Source of the DNA: Methanobacteriaceae archaeon
Lineage (GTDB): Archaea > Methanobacteriota > Methanobacteria > Methanobacteriales > Methanobacteriaceae
Reading direction: 5' to 3'
Assembly: GCA_030681145.1 (NCBI GenBank)
Contig: JAUXXK010000193.1
Coordinates: forward strand, 1 to 6,637
Length of the DNA stretch: 6,637 nt
In this document: in pieces, positions 1 to 6,251 of the stretch
Layout: every line of letters starts with the position of its first letter
Numbering within the stretch: position 1 is the stretch's first letter
Notes under the pieces: generated by a model
Databases searched by the model: none
What the model saw: only the letters and a program-made list of their open reading frames with translations
Told to the model about the DNA's origin: nothing
Position numbers and translations under genes: made by a program

Positions 1-749
1 TCAGTAAGAATAATTATATATATGTTTATTATACTGCTGAGAACTTCAACCGCATTTCACGATTTACATTAAAAGAAAAATTGGAAAATGAGACGGTTTT
101 AATAGATAAAATTCCTTCATCTTCCATTCATGACGGAGGAAGACTTAAATTTGGCCCCGATGGTAATTTATACGCTACCACAGGCGATGCGGGCCAAAAA
201 AATCTGCCCCAAGATGTAAATTCGTTGGCTGGAAAAATATTGAGATTGAATAAAGATGGAACCATACCTGAAGATAATCCTTTTAATAATTATGTATGGT
301 CTTACGGCCACAGGAATCCACAAGGGCTCACCTGGGGTAATAATAATATAATGTACTCTGTAGAACATGGTCAGCAAAGAAATGATGAGGTGAACATCAT
401 TACAAAAGGCGGTAACTATGGTTGGCCTGTAGAAGAAGGATCAAATGTAACTGGCAAATATGAAAATCCTTTAATTTACTACACTAATTTTACACTAGCT
501 CCATCAGGAATGGCATTTTTTCAAGATAAGTTGTATATAGCTGGACTTAGGGGAAATAAAGTTAGGAAGATAGTGCTAGATGAAAGTGGCCAGAAATTGG
601 TTAGTGAAGTGGAACTGTTTACTAACCTGGGCCGTATAAGGGACGTAGTGGAGCACAATGGTTATTTGTATGTCAGTACTAGTAATTATGATGGAAGGGG
701 CGTTCCCAAAATAAATGATGATAGAATATTTAAAATAAAGATTAATTAA
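1..749 (+). CDS. PQQ-type glucose/sorbosone dehydrogenase family beta-propeller protein, C-terminal part
   Basis: The reading frame is open from base 3 at the left edge, so the true start lies outside the window; the TTG at 81 is an internal Leu codon. The 248 visible residues match the second half of soluble aldose dehydrogenases (GSDH family, six-bladed propeller, usually exported; the signal peptide would be off-window). Visible signatures are HDGGRL with the candidate catalytic His at fragment residue 43, FGPDGNLY, YGHRNPQGL (102-110), NDEVNI and GGNYGWP, and a terminal GRIRDV. From memory of the Acinetobacter sGDH structure, the Arg and Asn of HRNPQG and both Arg of RxRD contact PQQ; all are kept here. 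The usual Lys before the last blade appears to be Arg (GLRGNK, about residue 183). The family oxidises aldoses to lactones. Substrate and electron acceptor cannot be read from the sequence, and PQQ use in a methanogen is uncertain. The gene converges on trm56 with 45 bases between stops. Confidence 0.87.
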   Translation, partial: SKNNYIYVYYTAENFNRISRFTLKEKLENETVLIDKIPSSSIHDGGRLKFGPDGNLYATTGDAGQKNLPQDVNSLAGKILRLNKDGTIPEDNPFNNYVWSYGHRNPQGLTWGNNNIMYSVEHGQQRNDEVNIITKGGNYGWPVEEGSNVTGKYENPLIYYTNFTLAPSGMAFFQDKLYIAGLRGNKVRKIVLDESGQKLVSEVELFTNLGRIRDVVEHNGYLYVSTSNYDGRGVPKINDDRIFKIKIN

Positions 750-794
750 TGGTTATAAGAATTATCTTAAAGAATTTATTTATCATTTCCATTA

Positions 795-1340
795 TTATGA
801 TGAATTAAATTCTTCATGGGTGATGATTTTTTTCCCTTCAGCAGAGGGAACTACTTCTAGTTCGCCTCCTTCAAAGCCCAGATCAAATTCTTTTCCATCC
901 ATCAACATATGCATAAACACTCCCAGTGACGAAACTTCAGAATGTGGCTGGGTGGTAACTGACACGTTCCAGTCTGCGGCTTTATAAACTGGTGTAGGTA
1001 CTCTTGATCCTCCAACCACCACCAACTTATCTTTAGTGCTTTTTTGAATATCTTGAACGGTTTCTTGAACGGGGGTGCCGTACATGGTGAGATGTATAAC
1101 TTCTCCTCCGTTTTTTTGCCATTCTTCGATCAAATTATTCCAGTTTTTTTGATAGGAAACATTAAAAGATCCTCCCCACCTTTCCCGCACGTCTTGCACA
1201 TTTTCCATTAGTTTTTTATCTCTTTCTCCACTTAAAATCACTTCATTAGCGCCAAACGCCCTTGCAGTTAGACAAACATGGGTGGTGATCCTAGCGTCTC
1301 TTCTTCTTCTATGATCCAATCTTAAAACACTGATATTCAT
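795..1340 (-). CDS. trm56: tRNA (cytidine(56)-2'-O)-methyltransferase, archaeal Trm56
   Basis: This encodes a 181-residue SPOUT-class methyltransferase that uses S-adenosylmethionine to make 2'-O-methylcytidine at position 56 in the T loop of archaeal tRNAs. The N-terminus carries the family signature VLRLDHRRRRDARITTHVCL followed by TARAFGA. The C-terminal half has VVVGGSRVP and ADWNVSVTTQPHSEVSSLGVF, the knotted SAM-binding region. Length is normal for the family. The ATG at 1340 is preferred over an in-frame TTG nine bases upstream (1349): a purine-rich AGGGAC sits about nine bases before the ATG but directly abuts the TTG, and family proteins begin at this Met. It follows cobS on the same strand after 171 AT-rich bases, so it probably has its own promoter. 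The C-terminal tail after the SPOUT fold (EGGELEVVPSAEGKK) is acidic to mixed and unremarkable. Assignment is secure from the motifs. Confidence 0.95.
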   Translation of the reverse strand: MNISVLRLDHRRRRDARITTHVCLTARAFGANEVILSGERDKKLMENVQDVRERWGGSFNVSYQKNWNNLIEEWQKNGGEVIHLTMYGTPVQETVQDIQKSTKDKLVVVGGSRVPTPVYKAADWNVSVTTQPHSEVSSLGVFMHMLMDGKEFDLGFEGGELEVVPSAEGKKIITHEEFNSS

Positions 1341-1370
1341 AATTAACAAGTCCCTATAAAAAATAATTTT

Positions 1371-1421
1371 GGATTAATTTTATCTTATCTAATTTAACTA
1401 TTTGAACTAATTATATTTTTA
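1371..1421 (-). promoter_or_regulatory. possible trm56 promoter region
   Basis: Within the 171-base AT-rich gap between cobS and trm56, the minus strand shows an A-tract followed by a TATA-like box (AAAAATATAATTAG, 1407-1420) that would give a leader of about 45-50 bases. A second, weaker AT-rich candidate (GATAAAATTAATCC, 1371-1384) would give a leader of only about 10 bases. The background is so AT-rich that neither can be chosen with confidence. No other structure or small gene is visible in this gap. Confidence 0.3.
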
Positions 1422-1481
1422 TCTTATATTCCATTACAAAATAGATTTTCATTGAATTAATTTTTATATGATAATGAAGTT

Positions 1482-1511
1482 TAAAATATAAAAATAATTT
1501 TTATTATAAAA
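1482..1511 (-). terminator. possible cobS terminator (AT hairpin with T-rich tracts)
   Basis: Directly after the cobS stop, the minus strand is T-rich and contains a perfect 7-bp inverted repeat (1488-1494 with 1498-1504, three-base loop) followed by a TATTTT stretch. Archaeal termination depends mainly on T-tracts, so this is a plausible end for the cbiS-cobS transcript. The stem is entirely A/T and weak. Confidence 0.35.
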
Positions 1512-2357
1512 TTAAACCCATATAAAAGCTATTAACATAGCCAAAAATGATGTCATTCTAGCAAACTCATTAGATGCTCCTAAAACGTCTCCGGTAGCAT
1601 ATTTCATGTTAAATTTAACAGAAATGGCTATAATTAAACCACCTAATATGCCACCAATAATCCCAATTAGCCCTGTTAAATTCAGGGTTGTGAATCCAAT
1701 TATGGCTGTTATAATGGTAATTAAAACAAATTTGGGAAAATTTATGGCTTCTATAAAATGTCGTCCGGTTCCATTACCAATTGGTGTTGATATAAGACAG
1801 CAACCTACCAGGCCCATTTTCGCGGATACTTCTGAGATAGATAATACTAAGATGATATTAATCAAAGGTAATGATGAAATAGAAAATATGCTTGCTACAG
1901 TTATAATGGCTACAATAAAAAACAGTGCGATTCCACCGGTTCCGATTCTTAAATCCCGCATAATTTCTATTTTTTTCTCAGGAGTTCCATGAGCCATTAA
2001 TGCGTCTCCTAAGTCTATCAATCCGTCTAAATGGTGGAAACCAGTAAAGAATATGGCAAAGCTGTAAACTAGAGTCGCAGTAACTAATGGTGGAAACATC
2101 AATAAATCTGATGAAAGCATACCCATCATGCCTACTAATACTCCAATGATCCCCCCAATTAATGGCCACATCCAAGTGTATCTTGCCATTTCCTCAATAC
2201 TTGTATGAATATTTAGGGGCAGTATGGTTGAAAAGGATATAAGTCCAACCATCCCCCTATACCATACATAATTTTCCTGTCGTTTAAGACTTTTACTGAA
2301 ACTACTTGCTCTAAGAGATTTTTTGTCCAGCCTTTTATTGTCTTTTTTCTTCAACAT
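1512..2357 (-). CDS. cobS: adenosylcobinamide-GDP ribazoletransferase (cobalamin synthase)
   Basis: This integral membrane enzyme joins adenosylcobinamide-GDP to alpha-ribazole or its 5'-phosphate, the penultimate or last step of cobalamin nucleotide-loop assembly. The 281 residues contain the CobS hallmarks: GFHHLDGLIDLGDAL (106-120, acidic metal/substrate motif), MRDLRIGTGG (133-142) and a late TGDVLGASNE (255-264). Hydrophobic stretches at about 66-83, 88-107, 141-160, 163-175, 208-226, 228-246 and 268-280 fit a multi-pass protein. The first 35 residues are an unusually basic, hydrophilic extension (KKKDNKRLDKKS and beyond); homologous sequence seems to begin near Met36-Val-Gly-Leu-Ile-Ser-Phe, so a start at 2252 is possible. 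A GGATGAT stretch just before the ATG at 2357 supports the longer form. It lies 95 bases downstream of cbiS on the same strand, and the two are probably co-transcribed. Confidence 0.93.
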   Translation of the reverse strand: MLKKKDNKRLDKKSLRASSFSKSLKRQENYVWYRGMVGLISFSTILPLNIHTSIEEMARYTWMWPLIGGIIGVLVGMMGMLSSDLLMFPPLVTATLVYSFAIFFTGFHHLDGLIDLGDALMAHGTPEKKIEIMRDLRIGTGGIALFFIVAIITVASIFSISSLPLINIILVLSISEVSAKMGLVGCCLISTPIGNGTGRHFIEAINFPKFVLITIITAIIGFTTLNLTGLIGIIGGILGGLIIAISVKFNMKYATGDVLGASNEFARMTSFLAMLIAFIWV

Positions 2358-2452
2358 TTCATCATCCGGGCACTCTTTTAAAAATAATATAACAATGATT
2401 TTTAAAATTATCCAATTTTATTCAATAATTGCATTGATTAATTATTTCTCTT

Positions 2453-3586
2453 TTATTCTTCAAATATTTTGGACATGCAACCTGCAATTAAACCTGCAAT
2501 TATATCATCAACCATAGGTCCTAAAGTACTTATAATCCCTGGTTTTTCTTCATCATATCTCTTGAAATTGAATGTAGCTTTTGTTCCAGCTATCTGGTTT
2601 GAAATTGCGATTCCAAGAACTTCGTCTGTGTATAAATACGCAGGATCATCATCCACATTAACTTCACATACTCGATAATTTTGAAAAGAATCCTCTACCT
2701 GGAAAGCAGCCATTAAAAGAGCAATTACATTAAGATCTTCCAAAGATTTCAGAATTTGGGATTTTAATTTATTTTTTAATGTTTGATTAACTTCTACTCC
2801 TACACAGAGTTCTAATCCAGCATCCACCATACTTTCAATTGTCAATCCATGATCATTGATGTAATCTAAAATTCCTAAAGAAAAATCTGATTTTTCAAAG
2901 ACTTCATTTAATGAATCAAATACAAAATTGTTTATGGAATTCAAAAGATCATCAATTATAATATTCTGGTGGTTTAAATCATTGGAATTACAGGAATGAT
3001 GCAAATTTTCAGAATCTTCAGAGAATGGACATGCTACTATAATGGAACTGGATTTTATTTTTAAGTTTCTTTTATAAAGGGGTATTCCAGTATTTTCTAA
3101 AACAAAATTCTTAGCTTCAAGAGCAGCTTTAAAACATTTTAACAGATTTTCCGATGATAATGGTTGATTTATAATTAGTATAAATTCCGGATCTGGAATA
3201 TTTTTAGGATATTCTTTTAATTTTTTTAAATTATCAGTAATTTTTTCCTTTTTAAACTTTTTAAAACCAGTAATCAGGTTTAAATTACCAGAACATTTTA
3301 TATAGATCTCTTCTACATTTTGGCTGCTAATTATCCCTGATGAAGATCCAAAAATATTTATATTATTGCAATAGTCATCAAATTCTTTTAAAAGTTCTTT
3401 TTCATTTATTTTACATTTATTTTCTGTAAATAGGGATGTATAAAAAATATTTTCAACTTTTTTCATGCCAGAACCGATATTACAAATGCCAATAGTGGAA
3501 AAACCGTTTTCCCGATTTATCAAAATAAAATCTGAACTTTTATGAGTTTTTGAGCAGGATATGTTTATTTCTGCGAAGTTTTTCAT
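2453..3586 (-). CDS. cbiS: CbiS-type fusion: CbiZ-like adenosylcobinamide amidohydrolase domain plus CobZ alpha-ribazole phosphatase domain
   Basis: The 377-residue protein has two parts. Residues about 1-190 resemble CbiZ, which cleaves the aminopropanol arm of adenosylcobinamide to salvage corrinoids: FGSSSGIISSQNVEEIYIK (79-97), ILIINQPLSSENLLKCFKAA (136-155), EAKNFVLENTG and IIVACP (182-187). Residues about 235-377 are a PgpA-fold CobZ domain (alpha-ribazole-phosphate phosphatase) with MVDAGLELCVGVEVN, VDDDPAYLYTDEVLG (311-325), KPG and MVDDIIAGLIAG (358-369), so its acidic metal-binding residues are intact. The same fusion is described as CbiS in Methanopyrus. The CbiZ half lacks recognisable TGTxTD and GTxN-type motifs, so its activity is doubtful. 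A linker with HHSCNSNDLNH (196-206) joins the halves. The start is set at 3586 because GGTGAT (3590-3595) lies three bases upstream; an in-frame ATG at 3619 has no such site. The pairing with cobS fits, since CobS and CobZ act consecutively. A simple phosphatidylglycerophosphatase A annotation would miss the fusion. Confidence 0.82.
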   Translation of the reverse strand: MKNFAEINISCSKTHKSSDFILINRENGFSTIGICNIGSGMKKVENIFYTSLFTENKCKINEKELLKEFDDYCNNINIFGSSSGIISSQNVEEIYIKCSGNLNLITGFKKFKKEKITDNLKKLKEYPKNIPDPEFILIINQPLSSENLLKCFKAALEAKNFVLENTGIPLYKRNLKIKSSSIIVACPFSEDSENLHHSCNSNDLNHQNIIIDDLLNSINNFVFDSLNEVFEKSDFSLGILDYINDHGLTIESMVDAGLELCVGVEVNQTLKNKLKSQILKSLEDLNVIALLMAAFQVEDSFQNYRVCEVNVDDDPAYLYTDEVLGIAISNQIAGTKATFNFKRYDEEKPGIISTLGPMVDDIIAGLIAGCMSKIFEE

Positions 3587-3641
3587 TACATCACCAATAT
3601 TATATAATGTTGCTAACATATTTAATAAAAAGGTGGTATTA
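3587..3641. promoter_or_regulatory. very short divergent promoter between cbiS and the PII-like gene
   Basis: Only 55 bases separate the two divergent start codons. Both have clear ribosome binding sites: GGTGAT for cbiS (3590-3595, minus strand) and AGGTGGT for the rightward gene (3631-3637, four bases before its ATG). A palindromic TATA-like box, ATTATATAAT (3599-3608), is placed correctly for a rightward transcript starting near 3630. For cbiS the box would have to lie around 3618-3633, where the minus strand reads CTTTTTATTAAATAT. The two core promoters would therefore overlap. TATA assignments are by eye in AT-rich DNA; the ribosome binding sites are strong. Confidence 0.5.
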
Positions 3642-3971
3642 ATGAAAGTTCATCTTCGCGTTTTTGTTGAAGTGGAAAACTTGGGTAAGATAATGAATAT
3701 ATTATATTATAAAGGAGTGACTGGATTTTATATTGTTGAATATAAAGGAATATCTCCTCAAGAATGGGAAGGATTTTCTATTAAAGAAGACCCTAAATCT
3801 GCCATATCTGTTATAAGGGACTCAGCTCGAGATGCTATTCTGGTATGCTCTGTACTAAATGAGGAAATGGTGGATCCAATCATATCTGAAATTGCTGAGA
3901 CCATGGAAAATGAAAGGTACACTATTGTAGAAGTTCCCATCCGAAGGATAGTTGTAAATTCTCCCAAGTGA
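3642..3971 (+). CDS. PII-like small protein, archaeal MJ1244-type family (function unknown)
   Basis: This is a 109-residue cytoplasmic protein with no membrane segment or signal peptide. The predicted order is strand-helix-strand, loop, strand-helix-strand, as in the ferredoxin-like PII/CutA superfamily. Specific similarities to PII are the opening MKVHLRVFVEVENLGKIMNI, GVTGFYIVEYKG (25-36, like the PII G-x-T-G-x-x-x-x-E-x-K-G element before the T-loop), a variable loop at about 37-62, DAILVCSVLNEEMVDPII (64-81) and a final strand IVEVPIRRIV (95-104). The length matches PII, but I do not see the classical uridylylated T-loop tyrosine context or the ATP-binding signature, so it is PII-like rather than GlnB/GlnK. 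From memory it resembles the uncharacterised MJ1244 family of methanogens. The ATG at 3642 follows AGGTGGT at four-base spacing; an open frame extends further upstream but has no comparable site. Its position between a corrinoid operon and larC suggests a ligand-sensing role in cofactor or metal metabolism; that is inference. Confidence 0.75.
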   Translation: MKVHLRVFVEVENLGKIMNILYYKGVTGFYIVEYKGISPQEWEGFSIKEDPKSAISVIRDSARDAILVCSVLNEEMVDPIISEIAETMENERYTIVEVPIRRIVVNSPK

Positions 3972-3980
3972 TATAATTAT

Positions 3981-4003
3981 AAAATAATTATAAATTATTT
4001 TTT
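3981..4003 (+). terminator. possible terminator of the PII-like gene
   Basis: Ten bases after the TGA stop there is a perfect 9-bp inverted repeat (3981-3989 with 3993-4001, three-base loop) made only of A/T, with the T-run 3998-4003 forming its right arm and tail. It is weak as a bacterial-type hairpin but plausible as an archaeal T-tract terminator. Confidence 0.4.
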
Positions 4004-4222
4004 AAAGATTTATTTGCTTATATTAATTCTTATTTTTCTAATTTGAATTCAATGAATACATTAATATCCGGAATTATTGTTTATTTTTATTGATTTAAAG
4101 AATATATTGGTCTCTTTAAGAAAATTTTATTATTTGTTTCATCAAATAATTTATTAAATTCTTTTATAGAATATTATATTATTATTAATTTTATTGTAGA
4201 CCATAATTAATTGGAGAGAAAC
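4004..4222 (+). promoter_or_regulatory. AT-rich larC upstream region with probable promoter
   Basis: This non-coding stretch holds no convincing small gene. Candidate TATA-like boxes lie at about 4162-4180 (TTTTATAG, then ATATTATATT), which would start a transcript around 4190-4205 and give a short leader. A perfect 8-bp inverted repeat, ATTATTTG / CAAATAAT (4129-4136 with 4143-4150, six-base loop), sits just upstream of these boxes and could be an operator. The only GC-containing palindrome in the region is TCCGGA (4067-4072). No NikR-like half-sites were recognised. The ribosome binding site GGAG (4213-4216) is six bases before the larC ATG. Confidence 0.35.
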
Positions 4223-5431
4223 ATGGTAGTAATAATCGATCCTCAAACAGCGGGAATTTCAGGAAATATGGTAGTGGGTGCCTTAATTGATTTAGGGGCT
4301 CATAAAAAAAAAGTCGTGGAGGTCATGGAGCATTCTGCATCTTTTTTCGGGGGGGCAGATGTTAAAGTATCTTCTGTTAATAAGGCAGGAATCCAGTCTA
4401 CTTATGTGGATGTGAAATGTGATGATATTTCATCCATTAAATATAATGACTTTTTAAAAAGACTAGAAAATATCAAGCTTGAACTTTTGGATGAACAGAC
4501 TATGGCATTTGCTAGGGCTATTTTCCAAAGAATAGCTCAATCTGAATCTCAAATACATGGGGTGTCATTGGATAAAATACACTTCCATGAAGTTGGTGCT
4601 GCTGATGCAGTAGCTGATGTTATTGGATCGGCTTTCTCTTATTTTTATTTAAATTTTGATAAAGAAGTTGTATATGGTCTTCCTACTGCATTAGGTGGGG
4701 GGTCTAAGATATCTTCGCATGGTAGAATTCCTATACCTTCTCCTTCGACACTAGATATTTTAAAGGGTGCACCAAGTTTCGGGGGTCCAGTAAATAAGGA
4801 ACTCACTACTCCTACCGGATCTGCTATTTTAATGACCATGGCTGAAAATTTTCAGGATTTTTATCCTCCTTTTATACACCAAATCACGGGATATGGTGCG
4901 GGAAAGATGGAACTTGATTTTCCTAATGTTTTAAGAATTAGTCAAGGGTTAAGTGAGGTCAAACAAGATAAAATAGTTTTACTGGAGACAAATATCGATC
5001 ATTTAAGTGGTGAGGTAATGGGTCATATATTTGAGAGACTGATGAAGGACGGGGCTCTGGATGTTACCATTGTTCCAACTATAATGAAAAAAAACAGACC
5101 GGGTCAACTATTAAGAGTATTATGCAAATCTAAGAACTCAGAAAATGTTCTTGATTCTATATTCCGGGAAACTGGCACTTTGGGTGTTAGAACTTTTCCT
5201 CAAGTTCACCGTAGTATTCTGGATAGGAAAATCATTCCTTTAGAAGTTGATATTAATGGTAAAAGAAAAATAAGATTTAAATTAGGATTAATGGGTTCTA
5301 AAGTTGTGAATTCCAGAGTGGAATATGAAGATGCCCGAGTTGTTTCTGAAGAAACGGGTATTCCACTTAAAGACGTTATGAAGATGGCTAACAATGCTTT
5401 TAAGGATTATTTAAATCGAAAAGAGGATTAA
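4223..5431 (+). CDS. larC: nickel-pincer cofactor nickel insertion protein LarC (CTP-dependent cyclometallase)
   Basis: LarC inserts nickel into the pyridinium dithiocarboxylate mononucleotide made by LarB and LarE, giving the pincer cofactor of lactate racemase and related LarA-family enzymes. The full-length 402-residue protein covers both halves in one frame: GISGNM (11-16), HFHEVGAADAVAD (120-132), GGGSKISSHGRIPIPSPST (158-176), ELTTPTGSAIL (193-203), GYGAGKMELDFPNVLR (223-238), ETNIDHLSGE (255-264), IMKKNRPGQLL (287-297), ETGTLGVR (316-323) and EYEDA (367-371). In Lactiplantibacillus the two halves are joined by programmed frameshifting; here no shift is needed. Two positions differ from the usual consensus as I remember it: GISGDM has Asn, and NIDDM reads NIDHL. 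The start at ATG 4223 is chosen because GGAG (4213-4216) has correct spacing; the in-frame TTG at 4211 overlaps that site. No larA, larB or larE is adjacent. queC follows after 62 bases on the same strand. Confidence 0.93.
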   Translation: MVVIIDPQTAGISGNMVVGALIDLGAHKKKVVEVMEHSASFFGGADVKVSSVNKAGIQSTYVDVKCDDISSIKYNDFLKRLENIKLELLDEQTMAFARAIFQRIAQSESQIHGVSLDKIHFHEVGAADAVADVIGSAFSYFYLNFDKEVVYGLPTALGGGSKISSHGRIPIPSPSTLDILKGAPSFGGPVNKELTTPTGSAILMTMAENFQDFYPPFIHQITGYGAGKMELDFPNVLRISQGLSEVKQDKIVLLETNIDHLSGEVMGHIFERLMKDGALDVTIVPTIMKKNRPGQLLRVLCKSKNSENVLDSIFRETGTLGVRTFPQVHRSILDRKIIPLEVDINGKRKIRFKLGLMGSKVVNSRVEYEDARVVSEETGIPLKDVMKMANNAFKDYLNRKED

Positions 5432-5493
5432 TAAGTAACTGTTTAGATATTTTAAATTTTAAAGAATTTATAAATTATAATGAGGATATTTTT

Positions 5494-6183
5494 ATGTCAG
5501 ATAAACCAAAAGCAATTTCCGTACTTTCAGGTGGATTGGATTCTACTGTGGCAACATCTTTTTTAAATGATGAACTTGAAATCCATGCTTTAACATTTGA
5601 TTATGGTCAAAGAAGTGCTCAAATTGAAATTAAATCTTCAAAAAGAATCTGTAAATCTTTGGGGATTAAACACACGGTCATAGATTTACCGTGGTTGGGT
5701 AATCTTGGAAAATCCTCTCTCACAGTTCATGATGATGAAGTTCCTCAATTAAAAAGAGATAAACTGGATGATAAAGAAACATGTGATGAAACAGCCCGAA
5801 AAGTATGGGTTCCTGGTAGAAATGTTGTATTTACTGCTATTGCTACGGCTTTCGCAGAGGCAGAAGATGCAAAAATAATTATTGTAGGATGGGACTTGGA
5901 AGAAGCAGCCACTTTCCCAGATAATTCCCGAAAATTTTTAGAATCCTTTAATAAGACCCTTAAAATAGGAACTTTAGATGGAGTACAGATTGAGGCTCCA
6001 GTAATAGACATGGATAAAAAAAAGATTGTTCTAATTGGTAAAAAAGTTAATGCCCCTATGGAACTAAGTTACTCGTGTTATATGGGGGAAAAAGAGCACT
6101 GTGGTGTTTGTGAATCTTGCATGAGGAGAAAAAGAGCATTCGAAATGTCTGGAATTATGGATAAAACAGTTTATAAATCCTAA
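5494..6183 (+). CDS. queC: 7-cyano-7-deazaguanine (preQ0) synthase QueC
   Basis: QueC converts 7-carboxy-7-deazaguanine, ammonia and ATP to preQ0, the base that archaea insert at tRNA position 15 and convert to archaeosine. The 229-residue protein shows the PP-loop SGGLDST (12-18), TFDYGQRS (34-41), WVPGRNVVF (105-113), GWDLEEAATFPDNS (132-145) and a C-terminal zinc site formed by Cys195, Cys203, Cys206 and Cys209 in SCYMGEKEHCGVCESC. Length and all key residues are normal. GAGG (5482-5485) lies eight bases before the ATG and supports this start. The short distance to larC suggests possible read-through from larC, although TATA-like sequence at about 5450-5476 could also drive it. It ends 53 bases from the convergent pycB stop. 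Confidence 0.96.
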   Translation: MSDKPKAISVLSGGLDSTVATSFLNDELEIHALTFDYGQRSAQIEIKSSKRICKSLGIKHTVIDLPWLGNLGKSSLTVHDDEVPQLKRDKLDDKETCDETARKVWVPGRNVVFTAIATAFAEAEDAKIIIVGWDLEEAATFPDNSRKFLESFNKTLKIGTLDGVQIEAPVIDMDKKKIVLIGKKVNAPMELSYSCYMGEKEHCGVCESCMRRKRAFEMSGIMDKTVYKS

Positions 6184-6218
6184 TTTTAAATATACCTAAT
6201 TTAGATGTGTTTGAATAT

Positions 6219-6251
6219 AAAAAAAATGGTTATTATTTATTTAATAACCAT
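6219..6251 (-). terminator. pycB terminator hairpin overlapping the stop codon
   Basis: A perfect 10-bp inverted repeat (6226-6235 with 6242-6251, six-base loop) is followed on the minus strand by a run of eight T (complement of 6219-6226). The right arm (6242-6251) includes the last pycB codons and the TAA stop (6237-6239) lies in the loop. The T-run is only on the pycB side, so it should end pycB transcription rather than queC transcription. Confidence 0.65.

Noticed and set aside
1606..1992. 128-codon plus-strand open frame opposite cobS
   Set aside because: It is antisense to a strongly conserved membrane protein gene, has no ribosome binding site that I recognise, and its composition mirrors the CobS hydrophobic codons.
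2479..2502. Two perfect tandem copies of a 12-base unit
   Set aside because: They lie in cbiS and encode the I-A-G-L / I-A-G repeat next to the conserved DDIIAG motif of the PgpA/CobZ family, so protein conservation explains them.
3758..3967. 69-codon minus-strand open frame opposite the PII-like gene
   Set aside because: It is fully contained in a well-supported gene on the other strand and shows no recognisable protein features.
4129..4150. 8-bp inverted repeat upstream of larC as a specific regulator site
   Set aside because: It is A/T-rich in an A/T-rich gap and matches no operator I know; kept only as a note within the larC upstream region.
5087..5094. Run of eight A in larC, a possible slippage or programmed frameshift site
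   Set aside because: Some bacterial larC genes use frameshifting, but here the frame is intact across both halves and the run simply encodes MKKN.
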